A program made the position numbers and the translations under genes. From CAZYWA01 sp964650975 [NCBI: uncultured bacterium] (GTDB taxonomy: Bacteria > JADJOY01): DNA of 22,614 nucleotides. The notes beneath the pieces are model-generated. The model was not told where the DNA came from. It saw nothing but the letters and a program-made list of their open reading frames with translations, and searched no databases. This document shows positions 14,655 to 21,713 of this stretch, in pieces (position 1 is the first letter of the stretch; every line of letters starts with the position of its first letter). Location: the NCBI GenBank assembly GCA_964650975.1, contig CAZYWA010000044.1, forward strand, positions 1 through 22,614, read 5' to 3'.

Positions 14655-15668
14655 ATGACGGCAACCCCCGACCACGCATGGGGCGACCGCTCGCTCATTC
14701 TCGATCCTCCGGTTCCTCCGGCCTGGGTTGCCGCGCCCGTCGCGCAAGCCGCGCTCGCGAGCCCGCCGTTTCTCAGCGAGGGGACGGTGATCCGAGTCGC
14801 GGGGTCCGGAGGGTGGACCTTCCTGCGCGCAGTGAGGCCTGCCGCGAAGAATCTTCCCGATCGCGAGTTTCGTCTGTCCGTCGAGCGCATATACCTCGCG
14901 ATCCGCAAGCAGCTCCGCGAGCGCGAGCACGTTCCACTGCGCTTCTGGAACTATGTCCCGGGAATGCGCGCTCGCACCTCGTGCGGGCTCGGCAGGTACG
15001 AGCTCTTCAACCTGGGCCGGCACCTCGCGTACGCGGCCTGGTACGAGGGAGTTCCGTTCGGAAAGCATCTCGCCGCCGCCTCGGCCGTCGATCACCGCGG
15101 GGACGATCTGGTGGTGGACGTGCTCGCCGGGAGTCACGCGGGTACCGCCCTCGAGAATCCCCGTCAGACACCGGCTTACCGCTACTCGCAACGGTACGGT
15201 CCGCTGCCGCCGTGCTTCTCGCGCGCCACGATCGTGCCCGAGCCGCTCTGCGGCGGCGCGCCGTGGGCGATCGTGGCGGGAACCTCGAGCATCGTCGGTG
15301 AGGACACCCAGCACGTCGGCGACTGTGCAGCGCAGCTCGACGAGACCTTGCTCAATCTCGCTCACATCTCGGCCGCTTTCGCGGGCGACGAGACGGACGC
15401 GGACGGGCGGCTCGGTGCGAGCGCGCGACTCCGTGCGCTGGCGCGATTCCAGCACGTGCGGGCCTACGTGGTGCGGGACACGGACGCGGCGGAGGTCCTG
15501 GTCCGTCTGCGACGAGCCCTCCCCGAGGTGGAAGATGTCGAGGCCTTCACCGCCGATCTGTGCCGGGCCCAGCTGCTCGTGGAGGTCGAGGGCGTGCTGC
15601 ATACGCCGAGAGTGGGTGTGACCTCCCTGGGTCGCGGGAGAGGTGGAAGGAGCGTGCTTCGGCGATGA
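14655..15668 (+). CDS. Chorismatase / hydroxybenzoate synthase (FkbO-Hyg5-XanB2 family)
   Basis: A 337-residue protein of the chorismatase family, of normal length. Recognisable family blocks are RFWNYVPGM (about 97-105), GLGRYELFNLGR, the VAGTSSIVGEDTQHVGD block (207-223), and DLCRAQLLVEVEG near the end. C303 and E310 are spaced as the active-site Cys and Glu of Hyg5 (recalled as Cys327 and Glu334). Members cleave chorismate to 3-hydroxybenzoate, to a mixture of 3- and 4-hydroxybenzoate (XanB2, the xanthomonadin starter supplier), or to dihydroxycyclohexadiene carboxylate (FkbO). Here it would supply the aryl starter to the ligase, whose start overlaps this stop (ATGA). GGAG lies nine bases before the chosen ATG. 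The product type is not settled. Confidence 0.87.
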   Translation: MTATPDHAWGDRSLILDPPVPPAWVAAPVAQAALASPPFLSEGTVIRVAGSGGWTFLRAVRPAAKNLPDREFRLSVERIYLAIRKQLREREHVPLRFWNYVPGMRARTSCGLGRYELFNLGRHLAYAAWYEGVPFGKHLAAASAVDHRGDDLVVDVLAGSHAGTALENPRQTPAYRYSQRYGPLPPCFSRATIVPEPLCGGAPWAIVAGTSSIVGEDTQHVGDCAAQLDETLLNLAHISAAFAGDETDADGRLGASARLRALARFQHVRAYVVRDTDAAEVLVRLRRALPEVEDVEAFTADLCRAQLLVEVEGVLHTPRVGVTSLGRGRGGRSVLRR

Positions 15669-17149
15669 GCTCTGCGTTGATCGCCCAGCTTGCCCAGCAC
15701 GCGCGAGCGCGTCCCGACGCGCTCGCGGTTCGCGAGATCGGTGAATGGGGCGAGGAGCGCTGCATCACGTGGCGCGAGCTGCGAGCTTCGGCCGGTGCCC
15801 TGGCGTCGCGACTGCGCGACTCTCGCCGGCGCGTCGGGGTCGTGCTGGTGGTGTCGCGAAACCGGATCGAGTTGCTGGTGGCGATGCTGGGCGGGCTCTG
15901 GGCCGAAGCGTCCGTGTTGCCTGTTTCGCCCGAGCTTCCGAGCCTCGAGCTCGCCGCGACGGCCCGCAGGTCCGGCGCCGGCATCGCGATCGGCGATCGA
16001 GAGGTGCTGGAGGCGCTCGCCGACGCGGTGCCCGACCGGATCCCGGACGACACCCTGGCTCCAGGTGGCCACGGGACTGCGGCGTACCCCTGGGCATCGG
16101 GTGGTGGCTCGCTGTTGCTCGCGACCTCCGGCACGACGGGTCTGCCGCGGCTGGTGCGTCGCGACTCCCCGGCCCTCGACGCGGTGGGCACGAACTGCGC
16201 GCGCGCCATCGGCATCGATGCCACCGACGTCATGCTCGCTGCCGTCCCGCTCCATCACTCATACGGAATCGATCAGGTCGTGCTGGCGGCCGTGATCGCC
16301 GGCTGCACGATCGAGCTGCACCGCCGCTTCAACGCGGCGCGGGTGCGCCGGGGTCTTCTCGAGCGGGGCGTCAGCGTTCTTCCCGGGGTGCCGGTGATGT
16401 TCGACGCTCTCGCGAGGCAATCGCTGGATCCAGTCCGCGCCCCGAGGCTGAGGCGCGCGTACTCGGCCGGCAGCCCTCTCCCGCGCCGAATCTTCGACGG
16501 GTTCGCGAGGAACTGGGGCATCGAGCTCGGTCAGGTCTACGGCGCCACGGAGTTCGGATCGGTCACGTTCAACGACCCCACCGGGGCCGACCTGGATCCG
16601 GAGGCGGCTGGACGGCCGATGGACGGCGTCACGCTTCGGATCCTCGACGCGCGCGATCCCGATCCCGACCGTCCACTTCCGCCCGACGCCGAGGGACAGG
16701 TGGCGGTGGCGGCGCCGTCGATGATGCGCGCTTACGTCGACGAGGCGGCACCCTCGCTCGCTGGCGGCTTTCTGCTCACGGGCGATCTCGGGCGACTCGA
16801 TGAGCGGGGCCGGCTGCGGCTCACCGGGCGTCTCAAGCTCCTGGTCGACGTGGGCGGGATCAACGTGAATCCCGTCGAGGTGGAGGCGGTTCTCACCCGC
16901 CACCCGGGAGTGCGCGAAGCGGTCGTGCTCGCGCTTCCGTTCTCGGACACGGCGACCCGCCTCAAGGCCATCGTGGTCCCCGAGCCGGGATGCGAGCTGG
17001 GTCGGCAGGAGCTCCAGCGCTTCGCGCGCGAGCATTTGATTCACTACAAGGTCCCGCGTGTCTTCGAGATCCGGAGCACGGTGCCGCGCTCGGCCACCGG
17101 CAAGATCCTGCGCAAGGAGCTCGAGCGCGAGCTCGCCCCGCCGTCATGA
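15665..17149 (+). CDS. AMP-dependent acyl/aryl ligase (ApeH-like)
   Basis: A 494-residue ANL-superfamily adenylating enzyme. The P-loop is SGTTGLPR (155-162), followed by the core motif YGATEFG, the GDLG and GRLK hinge motifs, and TGKILRKEL with the catalytic lysine K480. The length is short-to-normal for the family. In aryl polyene clusters this enzyme activates a hydroxybenzoate or hydroxycinnamate starter and loads it on the ACP. Coupling with the chorismatase (ATGA overlap at its start) makes hydroxybenzoate the likely substrate. Its stop overlaps the ketosynthase ATG (ATGA). An in-frame stretch upstream of 15665 lies inside the chorismatase gene and is not used. Confidence 0.9.
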   Translation: MSSALIAQLAQHARARPDALAVREIGEWGEERCITWRELRASAGALASRLRDSRRRVGVVLVVSRNRIELLVAMLGGLWAEASVLPVSPELPSLELAATARRSGAGIAIGDREVLEALADAVPDRIPDDTLAPGGHGTAAYPWASGGGSLLLATSGTTGLPRLVRRDSPALDAVGTNCARAIGIDATDVMLAAVPLHHSYGIDQVVLAAVIAGCTIELHRRFNAARVRRGLLERGVSVLPGVPVMFDALARQSLDPVRAPRLRRAYSAGSPLPRRIFDGFARNWGIELGQVYGATEFGSVTFNDPTGADLDPEAAGRPMDGVTLRILDARDPDPDRPLPPDAEGQVAVAAPSMMRAYVDEAAPSLAGGFLLTGDLGRLDERGRLRLTGRLKLLVDVGGINVNPVEVEAVLTRHPGVREAVVLALPFSDTATRLKAIVVPEPGCELGRQELQRFAREHLIHYKVPRVFEIRSTVPRSATGKILRKELERELAPPS

Positions 17150-18363
17150 ACGTTCGCGGCCGGCGGCACGACCCCTGCGCGCTCGCGGCGCTCGGCATGG
17201 TGAACGCCCTCGGCACCTCCCTCGACGAGATCTGGCCGCGACTCGTGGCCGGGGATCAGTCGCGCTTCCGGCTACGCGACGATCTGGTACCAGGCGAAGC
17301 CCGCTGGTTCGGCGGGGTCGAGGAGGAGCTCCCGGCGATTCCCGCGCCGCTCGACGCATACGCGTGTCGAGCCAACCGTCTGGCTCTTGCGGCGTACGCC
17401 GGAATTCGGGAGGCCGTCGAGGCATCGAAGACACGCTTCGGTGCCGGGCGTGTCGGCGTCGTGGTGGGATCCAGCACGAGCGGGATCGCGGAGGCGCAAA
17501 CGGCTTTCGCGCAATGGTCGCGTGGCGGCACGCTCCCAGGATCCTTCCATCTGGTCCAGCTCGAGCTCGGTGGCGTCGCCGAGTTCCTGGCCCGGATCGC
17601 CGGCACCGAGGGGCCGAGGTGCACGCTTTCCACGGCCTGCTCGGCATCCGCCAAGGCTCTCGTCTCCGCACGGGCCTTGCTCGAGCTCGACGTCTGCGAC
17701 GCCGTCGTCGCCGGTGGAGTGGACACCTTGTGCGGCCTCACCGCGAGCGGCTTCGTTTCCCTCCAGGCGGTCGCCAAGGGAATCACCAACCCGATGAGCC
17801 GCAACCGCAGCGGGCTGACGCTCGGGGAGGGGGCCGCGCTCTTCCTGGTGACCCGGGAGCCGGGTGGCGTCCAGCTACTCGGCGCGGGCGAGTCGAGCGA
17901 TGCGCACCACATGTCCGCCCCCGAGCCCCACGGGAAGGGCGCGGAGGCCTGCATGCGCGCGGCGCTGGCCGACGCGGATCTCGAGCCCGGCGCGATCGCC
18001 TACCTCAACCTGCATGGCACGGGGACACCGCTGAACGATGCGAGCGAGAGCGCGGCCGTCGAGCGTGTGTTCGCTCGCCCGGTCCCGTGCAGCTCGACCA
18101 AGTCGCTCACCGGTCACGCGCTGGGTGCCTCCGGGGCGGTCGAGGCGGGCCTCTGCTGGATGATGCTCCGGCGTACGGATGGCGAGCGGATCGTGCCGCC
18201 GCCGCATCGCTGGGACGGCGAGCGCGACCCCGATCTTCCTCCGCTCGCGCTCGTCTCCGAAGGCACCTGGATCGACGCGGCGCCGCCCGCCGCGATCATG
18301 AGCAACTCGTTCGGCTTCGGCGGGAGCAACTGCTCCGTGATTCTGGGGGGGGCGTCGACGTGA
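17146..18363 (+). CDS. Beta-ketoacyl-ACP synthase (ApeO-like ketosynthase)
   Basis: A 405-residue KAS I/II-type condensing enzyme with the full triad: nucleophile C165 in TACSAS, H290 in HGTGTPLND and H324 in STKSLTGHALG, with K319. The C-terminal SNSFGFGGSN is also intact. It would carry out the decarboxylative condensations that extend the aryl chain with malonyl-ACP. The start is an ATG in an ATGA overlap with the ligase stop; the end overlaps the GTG of the partner gene. Pairing with the adjacent ketosynthase-like protein is as in ApeO:ApeC of characterised clusters. Confidence 0.93.
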   Translation: MNVRGRRHDPCALAALGMVNALGTSLDEIWPRLVAGDQSRFRLRDDLVPGEARWFGGVEEELPAIPAPLDAYACRANRLALAAYAGIREAVEASKTRFGAGRVGVVVGSSTSGIAEAQTAFAQWSRGGTLPGSFHLVQLELGGVAEFLARIAGTEGPRCTLSTACSASAKALVSARALLELDVCDAVVAGGVDTLCGLTASGFVSLQAVAKGITNPMSRNRSGLTLGEGAALFLVTREPGGVQLLGAGESSDAHHMSAPEPHGKGAEACMRAALADADLEPGAIAYLNLHGTGTPLNDASESAAVERVFARPVPCSSTKSLTGHALGASGAVEAGLCWMMLRRTDGERIVPPPHRWDGERDPDLPPLALVSEGTWIDAAPPAAIMSNSFGFGGSNCSVILGGAST

Positions 18364-19112
18364 CTCGAATCGAGCTCACCCAATGGGCGGCATGGGCGCC
18401 GGGGATCGTGACGCGGGAAGACTGGGAGGCCTGGGCCCGCGCGCCGCAGCCGCTGGTGGGCGGTGGCGCGCCCGAGGTCTCGTTCATGCCCGCGCTGCAC
18501 CGGCGCCGCTGCGATGCCCTGAGCCGCGCGGTTCTCGCGGTCGCGCACGAGTGCTGCCCCGAGCCGCTGCTCTCGAGCGTGGCGAGCGTCTTCGCGACGC
18601 GGCACGGACCGTTCTCGACCACGGTGGCGCTGCTCGAGGACCTGGCGACAGGCTCCCCGCTCTCGCCTGCCCGCTTCACGCACTCCGTCCACAACGCTCC
18701 GAGCGGGCTCTTCTCGATCTGGGCGAAGAACCCGTGGCCGTCGAGCACCGTCGCGGGCGGCGCCGAGACCTTCGCGTGCGGATTCCTCGAGGCGGTCACG
18801 ATGCTCCACCGCGAGGCTGGACGTCCGGTGCTACTGGTCGTCGCGGACGAGGTCGTGCCCGACCCATTCCAGGCGCTCGCCGAGCGGTTGGACTCTACCT
18901 ACGCCGTGGCGCTGCTGCTCGGGGACGGGCAAGGCGAAGGATCGGGCTCGCTCGGGTTCCGCCTCGATCGGACGCAAGCGACCGCGACCTCGAGCGCGTG
19001 GCCCGACGCGCTCGAGTTTCTCCGCTGGTGGCTCTCGGGCGAGCGCAAGCTCTGCCTCGCGCGAGGACCGCGTGCCTGGGTCTGGAGCCGCGATGATCGA
19101 GGCAACGACTGA
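18360..19112 (+). CDS. Beta-ketoacyl synthase-like protein, chain-length-factor type (ApeC-like)
   Basis: A 250-residue protein matching the short N-terminal-type beta-ketoacyl synthase family found in aryl polyene loci. The diagnostic FTHSVHNAPSGLFSI (106-120) and VAGGAETFACGF (131-142) are present. There is no cysteine at the ketosynthase nucleophile position and no HGTGT or KxxxGH motif, so it should not condense by itself. In the Escherichia and Xenorhabdus systems the homologue pairs with the active ketosynthase as a chain-length factor. The GTG start overlaps the ketosynthase stop (GTGA), supporting co-production. It is the last gene of the operon, 28 bp from a convergent gene. Confidence 0.87.
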   Translation: MTRIELTQWAAWAPGIVTREDWEAWARAPQPLVGGGAPEVSFMPALHRRRCDALSRAVLAVAHECCPEPLLSSVASVFATRHGPFSTTVALLEDLATGSPLSPARFTHSVHNAPSGLFSIWAKNPWPSSTVAGGAETFACGFLEAVTMLHREAGRPVLLVVADEVVPDPFQALAERLDSTYAVALLLGDGQGEGSGSLGFRLDRTQATATSSAWPDALEFLRWWLSGERKLCLARGPRAWVWSRDDRGND

Positions 19113-19140
19113 GCTGACCCACCCTGGGCGCGCCCCGGCG

Positions 19141-19530
19141 TCAGCGCGATGCTCGGGCGTTCATCAGCTCGCGCGCCTTGGCGGCGAGCGCTTCGTATCG
19201 CTGGCTCATCTGGTCGAGCTCGATCTCCTCGAGCTTCTCGATGTCGAGCAGCGCGTCGTCGGCCCCTTCGACCGCCCGGATCAGCTCGTCGAGCTTGATC
19301 TGCACCGCATGGGCTTCGCGGTTCTGCGTGTTCTGGATGAGGAACACCATCAGGAACGTGATGATGGTCGTGCCGGTGTTGATGACGAGCTGCCAGGTAT
19401 CGCTGAAGTGAAAGAGCGGTCCCGTCACGAGCCACACGACCACGATCGTGACCGCGAGGCCGAATGCGGCCGGCTGGCCGGAGTGCCGGGCCGCGGCCTC
19501 CGCGAAACGATGAAACGTGGACGACTTCAT
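19141..19530 (-). CDS. Low-affinity iron permease family small membrane protein
   Basis: A 129-residue protein with two hydrophobic segments (about 23-42 and 46-64) around the signature FSDTWQLVINTGTTIITFLMVFLIQNTQNREAHAVQIKLDELIRA, which is diagnostic for the family named after fungal low-affinity iron permeases. The C-terminal half (65-129) is charged and helical, probably a cytoplasmic coiled coil. Iron transport by the bacterial members is a family label and not proven here. It begins four bases after the stop of the Cys-rich gene, so they form one unit. No strong ribosome binding site is seen. It converges on the chain-length-factor gene. Confidence 0.87.
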   Translation of the reverse strand: MKSSTFHRFAEAAARHSGQPAAFGLAVTIVVVWLVTGPLFHFSDTWQLVINTGTTIITFLMVFLIQNTQNREAHAVQIKLDELIRAVEGADDALLDIEKLEEIELDQMSQRYEALAAKARELMNARASR

Positions 19531-19534
19531 CGGG

Positions 19535-19825
19535 TCAACAGGGCTTGTCGTCACTCGTGCATTTGTCGGTGGTCGGTGCCCACGAGCAGGTGTTCCCCGT
19601 GTCGTTCCCGCAATGCTTCCTGGTGCCGTTGAAGCAGCAAGAGTCACCGATGTTTCCGGTTGGGCCGGTGCACGAGCAGGCCGCCTCCGCGAGCAGTGTG
19701 GGGCCCGCAACATCCGTGGCCGCCAGCGGATCCGGTTGACCGGCTTTTGCTGGAGCTGACGTGCATCGAGCACCCAGAATCGGCAACAGGATCGCGAGCA
19801 GCAGTGACGACGTGACTCGTTTCAT
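19535..19825 (-). CDS. Small cysteine-rich secreted protein, unknown function
   Basis: A 96-residue protein. The signal peptide KRVTSSLLLAILLPILGA ends before a Cys in GARC, an imperfect lipobox because Arg precedes the Cys, so lipidation is uncertain. The mature C-terminal domain (about 49-96) holds eight cysteines in a compact pattern (CSC, SCC, HC, TC, KC, PC), with many Gly, Asn and Asp residues, suggesting disulfide bonds or metal binding. GGAGGG lies five bases upstream of the ATG, so the start is sound. It precedes the iron permease family gene by four bases. I do not recognise a family. Confidence 0.65.
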   Translation of the reverse strand: MKRVTSSLLLAILLPILGARCTSAPAKAGQPDPLAATDVAGPTLLAEAACSCTGPTGNIGDSCCFNGTRKHCGNDTGNTCSWAPTTDKCTSDDKPC

Positions 19826-19928
19826 GGAATCCCTCCGCGTTGGAGAGCCGTTGGGCGGCAACGGCGACCCACGAGCTCAGAGCAAGAAGAGTGCCCAAAA
19901 AAACGGATACGCGGACCTCGTGGTAGAC

Positions 19929-19946
19929 GGGCCCGGGAATCGGTCG
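19929..19946 (+). repeat. Direct repeat, copy 1
   Basis: GGGCCCGGGAATCGGTCG, 16 of 18 bases identical to the copy at 20063-20080. The starts are 134 bp apart within one divergent spacer. The shared GGAATCGGTCG core could be a regulator site or an extracytoplasmic-sigma-like -35 element; this is not established. Confidence 0.5.
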
Positions 19947-20062
19947 AGCTTTGCACTGCTGCTCCGTGGCATGGCCGGTTTTTCGATTGGGCCGCGAGCG
20001 GTAACCGAGCCAAGTGTAAGTCCGCTGGAGAAGTTGAAAATCTCGCCCCCGCTTCCCAGGCC

Positions 20063-20080
20063 GGGCCTAGGAATCGGTCG
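20063..20080 (+). repeat. Direct repeat, copy 2
   Basis: GGGCCTAGGAATCGGTCG, matching copy 1 except for two central bases. It lies about 86 bp upstream of the small hydrophilic gene's start, a suitable place for a promoter or operator element of that gene. Confidence 0.5.
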
Positions 20081-20165
20081 CACTCTTGCTACGGAGCGCG
20101 CCGGCATGGTGCTTGCTCGATTGGTGTCCTGCCTTACACGCGAGCCACCGGACAGGAGATCCACC

Positions 20166-20420
20166 ATGGAACACGAACGGAAAAGCGACGGCGAAGGCAG
20201 CCGAAGCGCGGCAGGTCGGTACGACCAGGGCACCGAGACATGCATCGAATCGGGCGCCTCGGACCGTGCGGCGAAGGAAGCGCCGCAGGACATGGCCGAT
20301 CCCAAGAAGCGGAGCGAGATGGAACAGGCCGAAAGACCGGGACGCCTGCCTGCCAGGGCGGAAGATCGGTTGTTCCGTGAGCCGCTGTGGGCCCGAAGAG
20401 CCGGCGGATCCTCACGCTGA
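20166..20420 (+). CDS. Small hydrophilic protein, unknown function
   Basis: An 84-residue, highly charged protein without signal or membrane segment. AGGAG at 20154-20158, seven bases before the ATG, supports the start. The N-terminal DGEGSRSAAGRYDQGTETCIESG, then AAKEAP, resembles a widespread but uncharacterised group of small proteins with a GxGSxxAAxxY...GxxxxxxxSG...AAxxA pattern. The C-terminal half is Arg/Glu-rich and probably disordered. It begins about 340 bp from the divergent Cys-rich gene and ends 30 bp before the next gene. Confidence 0.6.
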   Translation: MEHERKSDGEGSRSAAGRYDQGTETCIESGASDRAAKEAPQDMADPKKRSEMEQAERPGRLPARAEDRLFREPLWARRAGGSSR

Positions 20421-20450
20421 TCGCGCGCTCGAAAGACCCGAGGGTCGTCG

Positions 20451-21134
20451 ATGGCAACGGTTTGCATTCGAGTCCCCCGGAGCCATCGCGGTCGTGACGA
20501 GCGTCATCGCTGGGTCCGATTGGGCCCGGGGCGCGCACTGATCTGGTTCCTGATCTGGTCCGCCGCCCGATCGGCCGGGGCGGCGGAAGTCACCAACATC
20601 CCGCAGGTCGGCACCCACCAGCGCCTCTTCGTTTTCAAGAAAAACGAAAATCCCGAAAACGTGATGATCGTGTACACGAAGGTCACGAGCGACTGCCGGA
20701 TCGTGAGCGACGCGGACCACCGACCGGTGTTCGACTTCTACTGGCTGATGGGTGGGGTGGACTTCAAACCGGTCCATCCGCTCATCGAGAGTGGAATTCG
20801 CGATCGCCTGCAAATTCAGCCGGGCTCGATCACGGACGGGAATGCTGCCGCCAAGACGTTCTCGGTAGAGGTCGAGGACCTCAAAGAGGTCAGCAGCGAC
20901 GTCGAGAGTCCCGAGCTGGTCGTGCGGTCGAGACGCGTCAACAAGGGCTGCGCCGTCGACGGGTCGATGCGGCTCGGTCCTTCGGACGGCCGCCTCACCC
21001 TGCGCCTCGACGAAATCGACTCCCAGGTCGAAGAAACCGTCTTGCCGCCCTTTCGGCGTCCGGTCTCGATCACCCTGAAAGGGATCAACGTCAAGACCGG
21101 CAAGGCCGTGAGTCGCACCTATCGTACGCCTTGA
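20451..21134 (+). CDS. Secreted protein of unknown function (possibly DUF4833-like)
   Basis: A 227-residue protein with a long basic N-terminus and a hydrophobic stretch (ALIWFLIWSAARSAGAA, about 29-45) that reads as a signal peptide. The mature part is rich in beta-prone stretches: RLFVFKKNENPENVMIVYTKV, VFDFYWLMGG, LRLDEIDSQVEETVLPPF. The RLF...N.N...Y...YW layout recalls DUF4833, but the match is by eye only. AGGG six bases upstream supports the ATG at 20451; a shorter start at an in-frame TTG near 20520 would give a more standard signal peptide. Its stop overlaps the next ATG (TGATG), implying coupling. Confidence 0.65.
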   Translation: MATVCIRVPRSHRGRDERHRWVRLGPGRALIWFLIWSAARSAGAAEVTNIPQVGTHQRLFVFKKNENPENVMIVYTKVTSDCRIVSDADHRPVFDFYWLMGGVDFKPVHPLIESGIRDRLQIQPGSITDGNAAAKTFSVEVEDLKEVSSDVESPELVVRSRRVNKGCAVDGSMRLGPSDGRLTLRLDEIDSQVEETVLPPFRRPVSITLKGINVKTGKAVSRTYRTP

Positions 21135-21640
21135 TGGTATTCACCCCGGCCCGCGCTGCTGGAACCGCACGTCCGATCGGGATGCGCGTGGTGATCGGCT
21201 ACAAGATGGCGAAGGCCGTGCTCATGGTCGTGGTCGCAAGCTGGCTGACCGCGACACCGTCGGGTGCCTACCAGGCCGTGGAGCGGCTCGCGCGAGATCT
21301 TGCCGAGGCAGGTGCCGCCTCGGCACACGTCGGTGCGTGGCTCGAGCAACACCTGAGTCTCCGCATCGTGAAGCACGCGATGTGGCTCGCGTGGGGCGAC
21401 GCACTGACGACGGCCGCCGAGGCGGCGTTGCTGCTTCAGCGAAAGCCGTGGGGAGAGTGGATCGTCACGGCCGGGCTCGGGCTCCTGCTCCCGATCGAGC
21501 TCGTCGCGCTGGCGCGGCGGCCCAGCGCCGCGAAGGTCGTTGCCCTGGTTGGGAACGGCGCCGTGGTCGCCTACCTCTTGCGGCGCCGGATGCCGCCCGT
21601 TCGTGACTGGGCGCCGCTTTCATCCCAAAGGCACCGCTAG
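21134..21640 (+). CDS. DUF2127-like small membrane protein
   Basis: A 168-residue protein with four hydrophobic segments (about 23-40, 74-93, 101-121 and 126-144). The pattern RVVIGYKMAKAVLM, then WGDALTTAAEAALLLQRKPWGEWIVTAGLGLLLPIELVALARRPSAAKVVALVGNGAVVAYLLRRR fits DUF2127, an uncharacterised inner-membrane family. The start at 21134 shares bases with the upstream stop (TGATG). An internal ATG at 21182 is a plausible alternative because family members usually begin near the GYK motif. It is probably co-transcribed with the preceding secreted protein. Confidence 0.75.
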   Translation: MVFTPARAAGTARPIGMRVVIGYKMAKAVLMVVVASWLTATPSGAYQAVERLARDLAEAGAASAHVGAWLEQHLSLRIVKHAMWLAWGDALTTAAEAALLLQRKPWGEWIVTAGLGLLLPIELVALARRPSAAKVVALVGNGAVVAYLLRRRMPPVRDWAPLSSQRHR

Positions 21641-21713
21641 GCCCGCTGAACGCATCGCGAGGGCGCGGCCCGGTACTTGCTGCTAGTGACTTTCAACCCC
21701 GGGAGGTGTCGCC

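Larger units (their letters stand above)
19826..20165. other. 340-bp divergent intergenic region
   Basis: This gap lies between the minus-strand Cys-rich gene and the plus-strand small hydrophilic gene, so both promoters should be here. It includes an A-tract (19899-19905), an 18-bp imperfect direct repeat (listed separately) and the ribosome binding site AGGAG (20154-20158) of the plus-strand gene. No convincing coding frame, RNA gene or well-spaced sigma-70 promoter was found. Confidence 0.5.

Noticed and set aside
12958-14658. 566-residue plus-strand frame across the reductase and dehydratase
   Set aside because: The minus strand encodes a complete FabG-type enzyme and a double-hotdog protein. 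The plus-strand reading has no motif.
19126-19135. GGGCGCGCCC palindrome between two convergent stops, as a bidirectional terminator
   Set aside because: It has no loop and no T-tract, and such strings are expected in DNA of this base composition.
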